64,000 bases of DNA, from contig CM067081.1 of NCBI GenBank assembly GCA_034008185.1, positions 32,362,806-32,426,805 on the forward strand, read 5' to 3'. Shown piece after piece: positions 36,826 through 50,025 of the stretch. Source of the DNA: Gorsachius magnificus (Eukaryota; Chordata; Aves; Pelecaniformes; Ardeidae). A program made the position numbers and the translations under genes. Every line of letters starts with the position of its first letter. The stretch's first letter is position 1. The notes under the pieces were generated by a model. It was given only the letters and a program-made list of their open reading frames with translations, did not search any database and was not told where the DNA came from.

Positions 36826-39532
36826 TCCTCTAAAATAATGCTATGGGGAGGAGGTAGGAGAGCAGAGAAATTGTTTCTCTATTTTTTCCTTTTTTAATAA
36901 CCCTGAAAATACTGATTCCCTGCCCCCCGATTTTGCCTTCGCCAGGAAGGGTCAGCACCAGGGCTGGAGGTGACTGGGTCTCCAAGAGACAGAGGTCTGT
37001 AGGACATCATAGAGTGTTTGGCAGGCAGTTGTCTTCTCAGTGGCCATGTCCTATAGAGGACAGGCAAGAGTCAAAACTATCCAAAGTCTACTGCCCCTCT
37101 CATGGATTTCCCCTGGGTTTGCAGGGGATCATGTGCGAGCAGCCACACATTTTCCTCCCCAGCTCTTCCCAAATTTGGCCTCTTCTGCTCCCAGCCCTCC
37201 TGTTCCCATTCCCAGATCCTTCCCAGCCTCCTACTTTTCTCACCCAGCCCAAATGTCCCCTCATTTCCCCATTCTCCCCTTTCTCTATCCATGTCCAAAA
37301 TTGCTCACACGTCTCCAAGCTCTAGCTCCTATCCTTCCTATATTTAAACAAAATAACTTCTCCCTCCTCACTGCCACCAGCCAGAAAAAGAGAGATATTG
37401 AGAGGCCAGGAAAAACAGGACCCAAGGCCATGGTAGCCCAGAGTTGCAATTACACAGTCCAGAAGGAATAGTGTCCAGCTCAGACAGACTCTCCAAGATA
37501 TTTAGCTCACAGCTGCAGCAGAGATCTACAAAGCATGTGCTAACTGCATTTTTTCCCCTAAAAGGTCTATAGCTTGGCCATATTTGGGTTCATTTTTCTG
37601 GAGATAAAAAATATACACGTGTCATCTACGGTTAAGTTTCATGTCCCTCCTATAAAGCACAGAGGCCAAGTAGAGTTTCCAAATGAAAGACAGAAATTAA
37701 CATCATCAAAGCAATACGTATTTTCTAGTCCCATTCTTGGAAGTGACTGAACTGTTTTATTTATCCACTGAAATTTCAGCTAAATGAGCTGATGCCCAGC
37801 AGGGAAAGTTTCATTCCCAATTGTTACCATTTGGCAAAGTTAAAGCAAAAGAGAACAGGAGCTCATCATGGAAAGCGTTGGACAAACAACAATAGACAGT
37901 GCCACTATTAATATGAATCTTTTTATTTTTAGATTTCCTATAAAATCTTTCTTAAATATTCAAAGGATTTGTTTTACTTCTATTTTCCATTGCATTTACA
38001 CGGGACTTTTGACTGAATGCTCTGGGGAATCGATGAGAGCTACTAGAACCAATAAAGTGCAAAACAACCGCTGAGATGAATACAAGCTGAGGAGCTTTTG
38101 GAGGCAGCTTTATAATAACAGAGAGGATGTTATGAAATGGGACTTACTGATTTAAATATATGTAAAGAAAAGAAAAAATGCATCAGAAAGCTAAGGGAAG
38201 TAAAACCTCAATACCTTTTAGTTGAGTTTATATATCACTCCCCACTATGGTAACCAAGGATTTATTTTAATGTATAACGATGAAAATACTATAAGGATAT
38301 GAACAAAAAGAATAAATGGGGAATAAGGAATAAGAGAAACTTGTAGAACTGATCAACATGAGACGAAGCGTTGTACCCTAAAATTTATATTAAAGTAATT
38401 ACACAGATGGACAGAAACCCAGCAGTGAGAAGAAAAGAGGGGACAAGAAGTTCTCTTTCTATGTTCCAGTAATCACTAAATAATAAGAGCATTAAATCAC
38501 AGCAGATGTGCACCAATACAGCTCTCTTACATTCTCAAGTGCATTGGAGAATTCTCAGCCAACTGAGAATTGAACCAGTCATGGCCAAGGGCAGCCCTGG
38601 CCCCATCTTGTGCAAACAGAGCACAAGTGGCTCTTTTTTTCCAGTTGCAGATCCCCTCTTCCCCAAACCCTGAACAACAGCAGTAACAAAAAACCTCACA
38701 CAATGTCAGTGGTTCTTCTGTCCATTTCTTTTGAAACACTTTTCACTTCTGTTAAACCTTTTCTTCTCTTAGAAGCTCAGTTACTTTTCCAGAAGAGCAA
38801 AGGCACTGTCAGCAGATTCTTTCAGTATGAAAATCTGACAGTGAGCTATTCAACAAGTTCTCCCTGGAAGAGAAATACACTGACAACTAGGAAATATATT
38901 TTTATATTTATTTAAAAAGGTTATTATGCATGTAAGATATAAATGCTTCCCTCTCAGGAAGTATCTGAGTTGGAAATAGCCAGAAGATAATTGACAAGAA
39001 ATATCGTTTATGCTTGCACAGCAGCAACCAGTGAGCATCCTGATTCATCCTTGTCGTTGCCTTTCCAAAGCACCTTGGACTCCTAAGCAAGGAATCGTAA
39101 AGGCTACAGGGATATTTGCCAGGGTGCACAGTAGTATTTCCACTATGTTTTACTGAGGATTGAAGTAAAGGTTCCTTCTGCTATTTGGGTTTGTTGCTGC
39201 TGTTGTTGTTTTCTAACACCATATCAAACAGGGCTCTCTGTTTCCTCTCATTGTCTGAACCATCAATGAATATAGATCTAGACTGGCTATTTGAAAGTAT
39301 CAGATTTGTGCATGTTATTGTGCTTCCCTCGTAAAATTGCTTCCTATATGAAATACAAATCCAAGGCTAGAGCTGAAGCATCTTTTCAGGCAGCCACAAT
39401 CTCAAGAACACTTACCAAGTTACTCTTGTCCTGATTTTATGTACTATATTTATCTATCTTAGGAATTTAGCTATTATTTTCCTTTACCCCCACCATAATA
39501 TTTGAGTTCTTGACAGCAAGCCAGTGAGGATG
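36826..39532. other. Intergenic DNA, no gene seen
   Basis: Contains a pyrimidine-rich stretch at about 37135-37310 on the plus strand (CCTCC/TTCCC words) that opens several overlapping frames by composition alone. Nothing recognisable as a gene or mobile element. Confidence 0.5.
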
Positions 39533-39697
39533 GGAAGTCTCATTTTATAGACAGGAATCTGGAAGAGCAAGACCAAGATACGGTAATAGGAGGCCTTAGA
39601 CAGGAATTAGGCAATCATTTCTGTATTTTGTTCCACCTGTCCTGAAATGACTTGTCCAAAGACACAGAATAAGTGGCAGAACCCAGCTCTGGGATGT
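39533..39697 (-). mobile_element. MIR-like tRNA-derived SINE fragment (antisense)
   Basis: GATGGGAAGTCTCATTTTATAG resembles the complement of the MIR body (CATTTTACAGATGAGG). GACTTGTCCAAAGACACAGAAT followed by AAGTGGCAGAACCCAGCTCTG resembles AACTTGCCCAAGGTCACACAGC followed by AAGTGGCAGAGCCGGGATTC. About 80 bp of unrelated sequence separates the two parts, so the copy is either interrupted or locally rearranged. MIR-type SINEs are very old and rare in bird genomes. Confidence 0.5.
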
Positions 39698-42600
39698 CCC
39701 ACCCTAATGTTGTAGTCACCAGCCTCCGTTAAAGGATATGCAGTTGGTAGCATTCCAACACTCCATTTCCATGTAGACTGACAGCGTTTGAGAATGCTCA
39801 GCTTCAGGAATGTTTAGGAAGAAACCTCTTGTTAAAGGGGACCGATTTGTCAAAACCAAAAACTTTTCCTCTGGAAAGAAAAAAAGGAATGTAGCAAAAC
39901 CAAAATTTGCAATTTGGACTGCCTCAGAATAGCTGGACACAGGGGGTTGAATAACTCAGCTTGGAACAACATTCAGGACTCTACTGTGCTTGAGTCAGAA
40001 TCCTATCTCCCACATCACCGATGATAAGATTCCCGGTGTCAATGAGCATCTTACATTCTCCTTCATGGAAGGAGAAAGCCCTTTCCCACCCAACCCTACT
40101 GCAGCCATTCGGTAGGATTTGCAAATCCCACTCAAGGATCGAAGCCATTTGGCTCGGGCTGGCTGCTGCTGTCGCTGGGTGACTGCAGCTATTCTTAGCA
40201 CTTCAGCACTTCTATTCAAGGTCAGTTCAGTGCATCTGCATTGCACTTACGGCTCTGAATGCAGTATAGGCATATGCTCCAAAAGTGGGTCATAGCAAGA
40301 TGATGAAAGCTAAATCATACAGCAATTATGCTCAGGATCTAATCCTGACTAAGACTCTCAGTGCCCTTTGACACTTAAAATGAGAACCTTTAAGCATGAT
40401 TAGGAGGTATTCAAGTATAACAGCAAAGGCTGTGCAATACTAGTTCAAAGTGCTTTTATATAGTCCCAGAGCAATTATTTTTAGGTAAAGCTTAGGAAAC
40501 TATTCAATCTGCAGCTATTCGCATAGGGCAAGTGTCTAGTTTGAAAAAAATAATAATTACTGGGGACAAGTCTGTAGCGATGCCCTGCGTGGCTGAACGT
40601 GTCTATACAGATCAGCCCCCTCGCAGAGCCACTGCTTACCAGGACTGCAAGACTTCGCCTGGTATCAGGTGGTACTCTTCCACTGCCTGGCTACCCCAGC
40701 CACCCAGGGATGTGATGGTCCACAGTGTCCCTCCCTGCAATAACAGCTCCTTTCTCATCACACTTCCACCTCCAGAGCTCCTGAGGCAGGTGGTGTCCCA
40801 GCCTTTCCCAGCAGCGTGGACATCCACGAGCTGAAGGCCTTCTGCAGAGGAGAGAGGTCGGAGAGCAGAACTTTTAAACACAGCAGAACTGGAAGGCACA
40901 GTTTATAGCATACAAGCAGTGAGACATCTAGAGATAGCGGCTTAGCTCCGAGTCATTACTGCCAAAACACATGGAAACAATGTTTAACATTTCTGTTTCC
41001 ATAATGCTTAATTCCACTGTCTGGGCCTTTTATCAGTAACGTAGATTATGAATACAGATAGAGTCAGAACAATAGAAGTGCGAGCCTGGGTACTGATAAT
41101 CTCTTGTTAATTTTTAACAGAGACAGCAACGTAGCATTTAAGTCCTCAATGAAAATGACTCAGAACCCATTTGTTTCCAACAAAGCAGTTTAAAAGATCT
41201 AATAGAAATAGATGTGCCAGCCTTCAGCACCTTGCAAAAGCCAGATCACGCGCATGCTCAGTTATAGCTGAATGCATTAGAATTTGAAAATGCTGGCAGG
41301 AATTTAGCAATTTAAAAGCAGTCATCTTCTATCATCCTTTGGATGCTTGGATCTATGTATTTTTAATAAGTGTTGTTATTGCAAAGTTATGAGGTGGGAC
41401 TGATTAGGCTTTTCTTTACGCATTACTATTGATAAAAATTTCCTTCAAGTACTAGCTGTCAGGTGCTTTGAGAAAAATACCCAATTTTTGTTTGCCTCCA
41501 GTGGAAATATCGGGCAGACACAAGCAAGAAATAATGTTGATGCTGTTGCTGGCCAAAATCAACAATATTGTTTTCAGCTCGGAGACCCAGCACATCATTT
41601 CCATATTCCTGTCTATACAAAAGATAACAGTAGTTCAAGAACCCTCGCTAATAAAGAATGTAATTCCTTTATTTTTTTGTAGTCCGGCCTGTAAGATGAG
41701 GAAAGGGCATAAAAGCATTATCTTTATTATTGCTCAGCACATTTTTTCAAGGTCCAAGACAGCCATAAACTTGCTTTTTGTGATGACCTCCATATTGCAC
41801 AAAAAGATTAACTTCAAACTTAAGCTAAAGGCATCCCAGAAGAAATAGTTTCAGTAGTTCATGGATCTTTGAAACCTTAAGCTAAGCAAACATGCAAGGT
41901 ACATAAAATACCTCCCTACTAGGATCAGATACAAGTAGGAAAGAGCTTTAAGGAAGGAAATTATAAATTTAAAGAGAGCTAAAGGGCTTAGTCACGAAGT
42001 AGAAATTTTGGTGAGATTCCACTGCAATACAATGCCTCTGTGGAAAATTTGCCACACACCACATGAATCAAGTACTGCCAGAATGGAAAAGAGCAATTTC
42101 AAGTCCTTCTGCCTCCCTACACCTTGCGGCTGCGTGCAGCTTTTTAACTCGGTGTCTCTCTGACACCAGCACCGCATGCCAACCTTGCACGTCTCCAACG
42201 TGCGGCAACAGATTGGTGTTTTATTGCCTTTTGAGCAAGCATCACCAAGGGACAGGGGAATTCCAGTTACTTTCCAGCCTTAAAAGCCTGTAATGGTTGC
42301 TTTTAGTGGCAATGCTGAAAAAAAACCATTACAGTGACAGAGTGACTTTAAGAGCAACTCCTTCCAGTGTCAGTGACAGCTTACTCGGTCCTATTTATTC
42401 TGCCTTCCCCCAGAGTTACCTGTGCAGCCATTCAGTGAGCCGCGTAAGAAAACAGACTGAAATTTATAGTGATATTTTTTTTTCTTTCACTTTTGAAGCA
42501 AGCAAGTCAGACTGGGTGTTTGGACTGAAGACAGAAAAAATGGTTTAGGGAAGAACAAAGAGCTAGGAGGCTAGGTAAGAAAGCTGCCCCCTGCTTAGCA

Positions 42601-44207
42601 CCTCCATGGGCGCTGATGCCATGCGAGAGACCAACGTTCCCGGCTAGAATACCTTGTAGCTCCCCTAACAGATTCATTTCATCAGCAGAGTTTGGCTTTT
42701 TTGGAGTTTTTTTTGTCTAATCTGGATTTTTATAAGACACTAAAATTTCCAAATACGTAGTTAAAACTGCCTTAGCTTAGCATTGCATACACAGGATAGA
42801 AAGAAAGAGAGGAACGGTCTGTTTTGATTAACAGCTAGTTTAATGTTTCTTGGACCAAAGGCATTGATCTGTAGTAAACATCACTGCATTTATAATTCAT
42901 AAGCACAGGGAGTGCCAAGTCCCACTACGAGGACAAAGGTAAGATGGATTACGTGCCTTAGCTGTAAATTTCCATATGGTACCATGTGTTGTTTAGGTTG
43001 TTTTCTGGTAAGTTGATTCTTTATTCTAAATTTTCTTGGTTTGCTGTGTGCACTTGTGCCATAAGGAAATTATTTCTGTGTTTCATTTTAACCCCTGGTA
43101 ACCAATCTGTATTCCTGACCATTGCCTCAGACATATCTAATCCTTAGTTTTCTGTTTGGCTTCCATTTTCCAAGCAATTTTCAGCTTCTATGTTCAAATA
43201 AAAATTACTCTGCTTAGAAGAGCTTCAGCTGGCTGAATTTTGGCTAAGGACTGCCTCTGGCTGAATGCTGCAAGCATTTGCTAGCAGGCTGGAGGATGCC
43301 TCGCCTCCCCTGCAGTAAGGATGCCCAGACAGGCTGTGAAAGGCTTTCTGAGCATTGCTCACCCTTCTTTTTTTTAAAAAAAAAAATAAATGCAGAAGGT
43401 AACAAAAGAGAACCAGTTGCTTTGTTTTACTGAAATATTTCTGAACTCTAGGTTTGCAATTACACGTTGGAGCTACGGCGTCTCTAGTTCTTCCCCAGGG
43501 AAAACTCACGCCTGCGGCAGGAGCGACCCTACGAGAGCTCTGGCAGCGCTTGATGGGGCTGGAGCGGGTGAGCAGCGATGCGTGGAGGCAGGGCTGTACT
43601 TCAACCTCAGGGATCTTCCACCAGAATATTTCTTGCCAGGCTCCAGGATGTTTCTAGCTCCAAGCACCGAGACCACTTCCAGCAGCGAGCTGTCCCTCGT
43701 AGGCAATGCATTAGCTGGGAAATCAAAGAGGGTTCCTTGTAATGTGTTGGCACTGCCAGAAAGAGGATACTTTTTGCACTGTGTGTTTGGTACACATAAA
43801 TATAAATTTCTATATTATAATATTATATATATATTATTTATATATTGCATAGCAAGAAAATCTCAGAACCAAGAAACTTGAGCTGTAGCTTGATCAAAAA
43901 AAAGCTTGAACTTTTCTCAAGCGCATTTGAACCTGATTTATTCTTTTTTTTTATTAAGTCTTTTTTGAACCAGAACTGAAACCAGGACTAAAAACTCATA
44001 TCTAGATATTGGTTCAAAGCAGTGGTTCAGTGAAGAATGATGTGGTATGACAGATAATTTTGCCTTTTCCTTGCCCTTTGCTCCTGCCTCTCTAAAGCCA
44101 ACCACAAGTTAATTCAACAAGCTGAGATGTACTGATCTTCTTATTAAATCATTATATGCCCATGTCAAAACAACTTCAGTCGCAGCTGAAGCTGAATGAA
44201 GGGTTCA
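39698..44207. other. Intergenic DNA, no gene seen
   Basis: Mixed-composition sequence without a supported gene, RNA gene or classified repeat. Open frames are short; the longest are about 126 codons at 41468-41848 and the 163-codon frame that starts at 43390, and neither is recognisable. Confidence 0.5.
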
Positions 44208-44290
44208 TACCTAATTTTTGCAGGCTGCTATGGGAACATATTATCATCTGCTCAACGAACACATAAAAAGTGAGAATGTGCCATGATATT
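44208..44290 (+). repeat. Diverged direct repeat, copy 1
   Basis: CCTAATTTTTGCAGGCTGCT leads into AACATATTATCATCTGCTCA and then AAAAAGTGAGAATGTGCCAT. The same order of words recurs 523 bp downstream (44731-44815) at roughly 70 percent identity by eye. The family is unknown to me; it may be an old interspersed repeat or a local duplication. Confidence 0.6.
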
Positions 44291-44730
44291 ATTATGCCTC
44301 TGTCAGATAAAAGGGCCATCTAGATGTAGGATACTTAAAGAACCTGCATTGCTCATCATTACTTCTGCGCCCTCAAAAGCTCCACCGCTGAAGCGTGCAA
44401 ATTTAGAGGCCGCTGAAAACATACTCCAGTCTATGAGACACAGTGAAAAATTGTATAAAGAAAGCCCAGATCATAAATGATAAAACTAATGATTGTGCAA
44501 CCCCCTTCTTTTAAATCCTGGTGCTTTTGGCTGTTTTACTGGCTTATTTTGTACTAAAATTTTCCTGAAGTTCACTCACCAAGAGCCCCCTTTTTTTTCC
44601 TAGTGTTAGCTGCATATGGGCTAAAGCTCAAGGATTTGGGTCTTTATTTACATTCGTTAAGTGGAAAAACAGCACAGATCTAATCTTACCTAATCTTAGC
44701 TCAGTACAAATTAAGATTTGCTTGTTGAAA

Positions 44731-44815
44731 ATGCCTAAATTTTGCAGGCTACTTCAGAAACATATTCTTATCTGCTTGGCAAACATACAGAAAGTGAAAA
44801 CTGGGCCATTGCTGG
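44731..44815 (+). repeat. Diverged direct repeat, copy 2
   Basis: CCTAAATTTTGCAGGCTACT leads into AACATATTCTTATCTGCTTG and then CAGAAAGTGAAAACTGGGCC, parallel to copy 1 at 44208-44290. Similarity fades on both sides, so the unit is about 80-85 bp. Confidence 0.6.
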
Positions 44816-47800
44816 AGAACAGGAGCAGAACGCAAAGGTTGGGCTCCCTCGTATCGCACTATTATTTATCCACCGAGTGACAGATCCAGAGAGGAGACAG
44901 ATGTCTAAAGCTGGCCTTTGGCAGAATTTCTCACCCAAACCCTGGAGTGGCAATGTTGGAAATCAACTGGTCAGTCCCCACTCATCCTGGGAGGATCTCA
45001 GCCTACAGAGGACATCTGCAATTTCAAAACTTCCTTGGCTGACTGAAGAGTTGCATCTGTAGGTGAGCAGCAGTGCATTTTGGCCGTGCTGAACCCAAGC
45101 CAGAGAGCACCCACCATCCTGGAGCAGGGACTTCCCCTGAGCCTCATAAGCAGCTGGAGCTGGAAGTCTTCCTTGCACCATTGCTGGCGTGAGCTTGCGG
45201 GGTGGCTTTCCATATGAAACATAATGGAGATGCCGCTTTCTTTAAAACCTGGCTAAGTATTTCAAGTCCCTTAATTGAACTGGACTCTGAGTGACCACTC
45301 TCCTCATTGCACTTGCCCCTGCTTTCTCTGCCTGGTGCATAAGCCAGATGGATGAACTGCCCATGAGGTTGTTCCCTAACAATTCAGCCAAAATTAGCTG
45401 CATTTTCTTAAAAAAAAATCATAAATAGGCCTTTCCTGTTGAAGCCTGACACACTTCACCTGAAAGGGGATTGGACGTGAATGCACAAGCAACCAAACTG
45501 TCTGTCCAGTGATGGGAGGGACACAGCAGCAGCCAGAAGTCTCCGTTTATGCCAAAAGCAAGGCAGAAGCTTTTGATGGGTCTTTGTTGCAAGACTAGAG
45601 CCACACCTACCTCTGTGCCTGGGACTGTGTGAGAGACTGGGGACAAATCAATCTTAGCTGATTTGACATCTTAATGGAGAGATGTCTACAGCTGACGTGG
45701 CATCTCTATAAGCAAAGGAAAAAATAAGGCACTTTTAAGACACAGATGATCTCATTTTATATGCTGCCATCTGCTTCGTCCCAATTCTTTCTCTCTCTAG
45801 CTTCCACCATACCTTTAGCTCTGCCTAGCAGGGTAGCCAGAGCTTCAAGGATTTCCTGCTTGCTTATAGAGCCCAATATTGATCATGGTAAGAACATGAA
45901 ATGCATCCAGAAACAACCTCCTTATACCTGCTGCCCATTAGAAAGGCCCAAGTATGTACGGGTAGTTTCCAGTGCCACTGACCCCAACCCACCATTCTTG
46001 TCATCCTACCTCCCTTCACCCTTTGTGGTTTTTTATCTTGCTGGATTTTGTCCCTTTTTCTGCAGCTGCTGATGTCTAGTGTGAGCCAGCTGTGTTTTGA
46101 GCAGTTGCTGACAACCTGTTTTTCAACTTGTGAGGGTGTCTTTTGTCACTCCCTTCCCAGATTATCCCTCCCCACCCTACATTTATATTGCCTATCTGGA
46201 GCTGTGTATTGGATGAAATTGCAAGAAAAGCCTGTTAAGCCCACCGCATCTACTGAGGGTCACTTGTAAATGAGAAATGAAAAAGAGATGAGAGGGGTTT
46301 GGCGCTCTCTGAAGACCAAGGTACTGCCAAGCTGTTCCTAAAGTGGCTTGCAAAAATGCATGTGTGCACACGTGTGAAGGGCTTGGCACGTTGCTGTCCC
46401 TATGTTGGCTCACTCTTCCACCTGGTAATTAATTTTAAGAGCCCAGTAAGGAATTGACACAAAGCCCAAACGGAGCCTGTTTTCCTGGTCACCTAATACA
46501 CATGCTGCAAGATCTGCTCTGCTCTACGAACCCTCCCCAATCCACCCTCCCATCGCCCTGTGCTGTGCACTCCTCTCTTCTGCCCCAGCCCCGGTGGTGG
46601 CTCCCACACAGCCAGTAACTCTATGCAATGTTTTTTCCCTCACGTCCCTTTGACCCCACATCATCTGGCTCGTCCCCACAGCTCCTGGGGCTCTGGACCC
46701 TCCGCCCCAGGGCTGGCGAAGGGAGAAGCGGGCAACCACAGTGTTGCAGCCAGCTGCTCCCCCTTCCAAGCTAAAGGAAACATCTAAGAGGGGTTTTCAA
46801 CTCCTCTACTTCTTCTCAAACAAGGTGATGAAGGGGAAGGGAAGCAGTGAGGACCACCTATCAGATGACAGGGAGGAAGGTTGGTTTGGGCTTCTGGGGG
46901 GGGTCTCTGCTCTCCCTCCTGTGGGAGCCTGTTCTTTCTGGCAGGAGAGGGTAGTGAGATGGGAGGCTCAGAAGGAGAGCAGGGTGGCGGAAAACTGAGG
47001 GAAGAGTCCTTCCTCTGACAGGGCCAAAAATGTATTGACACTAAGTGATCCTCAGAGTTATTTAAACATTTTATCTTCCACTCTGTTAGGCACTGGCACA
47101 GTGTGGTCTTGGGTCAGGTAGAAAAGGTGCCTTGTCACAGACAGACACAGCTGTGAACTGATGGGATGAGCTGTGGTCTTCACCAAGGCAATGGTGTGGG
47201 GATTGTATGTACTCCCCAGATGTCCCATGGCAAAGGGTGGGGGATGAGGCCCTTCCCAGGGACCTTTCAGAGCCAGCCCTATGGCCATGCCCCATCCCAT
47301 ACTGCCAGGGTACTGACTTCCGTGGGGTGATGCCAGGGGCTAGAGCACCCCGTTGGTTCTTTACCACAATGATCACCTCTATGCAGCCATCCTGCGCTGG
47401 TGCAGCTTGGAGCTCACGTACTGAGCGTCACAGAGGCCAGGTTTGCCCTCGGGATAGGCACTGAAATCCAGGCACTTCCCCACTCCTCCTATCCTCCATC
47501 AGCTGCACACTCCCTCCCGAGTTTCTTCTCCTGGGCTGCACGCTCGGAGAGGCTCACGGCTCCCTGGCGCTGGCTGATTTTGATCTGGCTCTTCCAGTTT
47601 TGTTACATTCCCACCAGAAGCACAATAATCGCAGCAGTCTTAGCATGATCTGTTGCATAGGTTGGGGAACCGTGGGTCTTTGCGTCCAGCTACTGCGTCT
47701 GTAGCAGGGTGGGAGAAAGCCTACCCTGGCTCTCACGGCTGCTACGCAATTTGTTTGCATACACCTTTCATCTTCTTTGGACCATATCCTGGTGGCTACA

Positions 47801-48846
47801 TTTAAGCAAAACTCTGTCTGAAGCTGATGGGAGTTTCCCCTATAGAAAGTGGGATTTTTCCATAGCTTTCCAACCCATTTCAAAGCAAACCTTTATCTAG
47901 CCCAGGCTGAACCAGATTGGTCTGTTTATGGGAATACTGACTCTGTGTGTCCCACTAGAGAACATTCCTGCCTACCTACCCAGAAAAAAAGGTGCTTCCT
48001 TCACCCCTGGGGGCCTGGGAGCAATCTTAGGGAACTAACAGCAAAAAAAAAAAGAAAAAAAGTTGGCTTTGTCTCCCTCTTTTTTTTCCCCAAATAAAGA
48101 AGGATGGACTCATTAGCAATCATGGGGTTTCCTGGACAAAAACACAAGCACTCCAAGCACGTCCTCACTGCCCCATAGTTGCAGAACCTGCTTCCCTGAG
48201 CAGATTAGGGCTGTGCTGGCTGCTGGGATGTAGGGCAGGATTAGGAGATATTGGAAGGCTTCCAGGCAATTTTCTCTTCTTGGAGACAGGCCACCATGAC
48301 TGTGGCGCTGCTCATTTGTCAGAAAGGATCAGCTCTGCAGGTGTCATCCCACGGCAGCCACAGCGTAGGTCCTCCAACCAAAAGGAACGAGAGTAAAATG
48401 GCCTACTTAATCAACCAGAGGGAAACATGCATGGCAAATGGCCGTAGCTGCGTTACCATGACTCCTCCATCTCAGGGAAGGACACAACATCTCAGAAATA
48501 GCTCCAGTATACCCAGGCTGCATCTGAACCATGGGGTGGTTTTTCTCCATGGTGTAGCCACAGACCTGCTGTGGTTCAGCCCTGGGAGCCCAGTTGGAGC
48601 CCGTCTTCTCCTGCATGCAGCAGAAACCACAGCATGGGAGAGATGGGGCGATAGCAACCGCAGATGCCCACCCTCACTGGTTGGCAGGCAGGGACCCACT
48701 GGGAAGGACTGCTGGACTTCAAGGGCAAAGTCTGAGATGGTGATGTGCAGAGAGAAAAAATGATCCTGTGGCAACCTGCTACAAGAATAAACATCATTCC
48801 TCCTTCCTCTACCCAGCACCCGCACTGCTGAGGGCTCTGGAATAAC
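44816..48846. other. Intergenic DNA, no gene seen
   Basis: Somewhat GC-richer than the left half of the window, with many overlapping short open frames on both strands that I attribute to composition. No domain, RNA gene or classified repeat was recognised. Confidence 0.5.
46356..46376. repeat. Alternating purine-pyrimidine tract
   Basis: ATGCATGTGTGCACACGTGTG alternates strictly for 21 bases and contains the palindrome TGTGCACA. Such tracts can adopt Z-DNA. No function is implied by the sequence alone. Confidence 0.6.
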
Positions 48847-49356
48847 CCAGCCCTGGAACCCTCAGAACAAGGACATGGAACTGTTGGAGCGGGTCCAGAG
48901 GAGGGCTACTAAAATGATCTGAGGGCTGGAGCACCTCTCCTCTGAGGACAGGCTGAGAGAGTTGGGCTTGTTCAGCCTGGAGAAGAGAAGGCTGCGGGGA
49001 GACCTGATTGCGGCCTTTCAGTACTTAAAGGGGGCCTATAGGAAAGATGGGGACAAACTTTTCAGCAGGGCCAGTTGTGATAGGACCAAGGGTGATGGTT
49101 TTAAACTAGAAGAGGGTAGATTCTGACTGGATATAAAGAAGAAATTCTTTACAATGAGGGTGATGAAACACTGGCAGGGGTTGCCCAGAGAGGTAGTGGA
49201 GGCCCCATCCCTGGAAACTTTCAAGGTCAGGTTGGACAGGGCTCTGAGCAACCTGATCTGGTTAAAGGTGTCCCTGCTCACTGCAGGGGGGTTGGACTAG
49301 ATGACCTCTAGGGGTCCCTTCCAACCCAAAACATTCTATGATTCTATGATTCTATA
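48847..49356 (+). mobile_element. CR1 LINE 3' end
   Basis: Starts inside the reverse transcriptase C-terminal region (GGACATGGAACTGTTGGAGC) and runs through GAGCACCTCTCCTCTGAGGA to the 3' UTR, ending with repeats of ATTCTATG. The coding frame is broken by at least two stops: TGA at the arginine position of the usual MIRGLEHL, and TGA in the usual GRFRLDI. It is therefore an older or less constrained copy than the one at 52.8 kb, although the 3' end is well kept. Confidence 0.9.
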
Positions 49357-49961
49357 ACAGACTTACTCCTTCCAGCTCAGGGTGAGAGAGGAGGCCAGGA
49401 GAGCCATTTAAGGGAGGGGGTTTGGTGCTCCCTGCTAATGCACCTACCAGAGCACCTCTTAACATCTCTTGCTAAGACTGACAGAGCCTGTCTGCATTTC
49501 GCGCAGAGGAGTTTGCTTCGACGCGTCAGAGGGGTTCGACAGCTGGTGATTGCAGAGCTGCCTCCAGGAACCCATGGGTGCCTCAAAGGCCCTCCTCCTG
49601 TGCAGCTCAGGGGTCCCCAAAACAGTCCCTACATGGCATGCTGGCATGGCTGCTTCCCCGCCCCCCTCACACACAGCTCCTGATTCACTTGCTCACCAGC
49701 GGATTCATGTTTTCCTGCTATTTTTACATACAACAGTCATCCCGGTTGTGCACTGGGGTGCATGATGCACACTACCATGACCTGACATCTTTCCCCATAT
49801 ATGTGCATACTGGACTACACCATGAGTCAACGCGAGCAAAATCACAAGGGATGTTCTTTTGAACGTCAGGCACGCATTCAAAACTGTCATCTGTTGCGAC
49901 CTTCTATTAGGATAAGCTTCTGTGCGTATTCACAAGCCTTTATATGATGCTCTGTTATATC
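49357..49961. other. Spacer between CR1 copies, no gene seen
   Basis: Unique sequence of about 600 bp between two CR1 fragments. Short open frames on both strands have no recognisable content. Confidence 0.55.
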
Positions 49962-50025
49962 TGGGGTTGGACTAGATGACCTCTAGGGGTCCCTTCCAAC
50001 CTAAAACATTCTATGATTCTATGAA
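49962..50025 (+). mobile_element. Very short CR1 3' tail (about 64 bp)
   Basis: GGGGTTGGACTAGATGACCTC is followed by TAGGGGTCCCTTCCAACCTA and ACATTCTATGATTCTATGAA. This is only the terminal part of the CR1 3' UTR with two octamer units, nearly identical to the ends of the neighbouring copies. The insertion is extremely 5'-truncated, or else the end of a copy was left behind by rearrangement. Confidence 0.88.

Noticed and set aside
48251..48763. 170-codon plus-strand frame next to a CR1 element
   Set aside because: Composition-driven, with overlapping open frames on the opposite strand and no recognisable domain.
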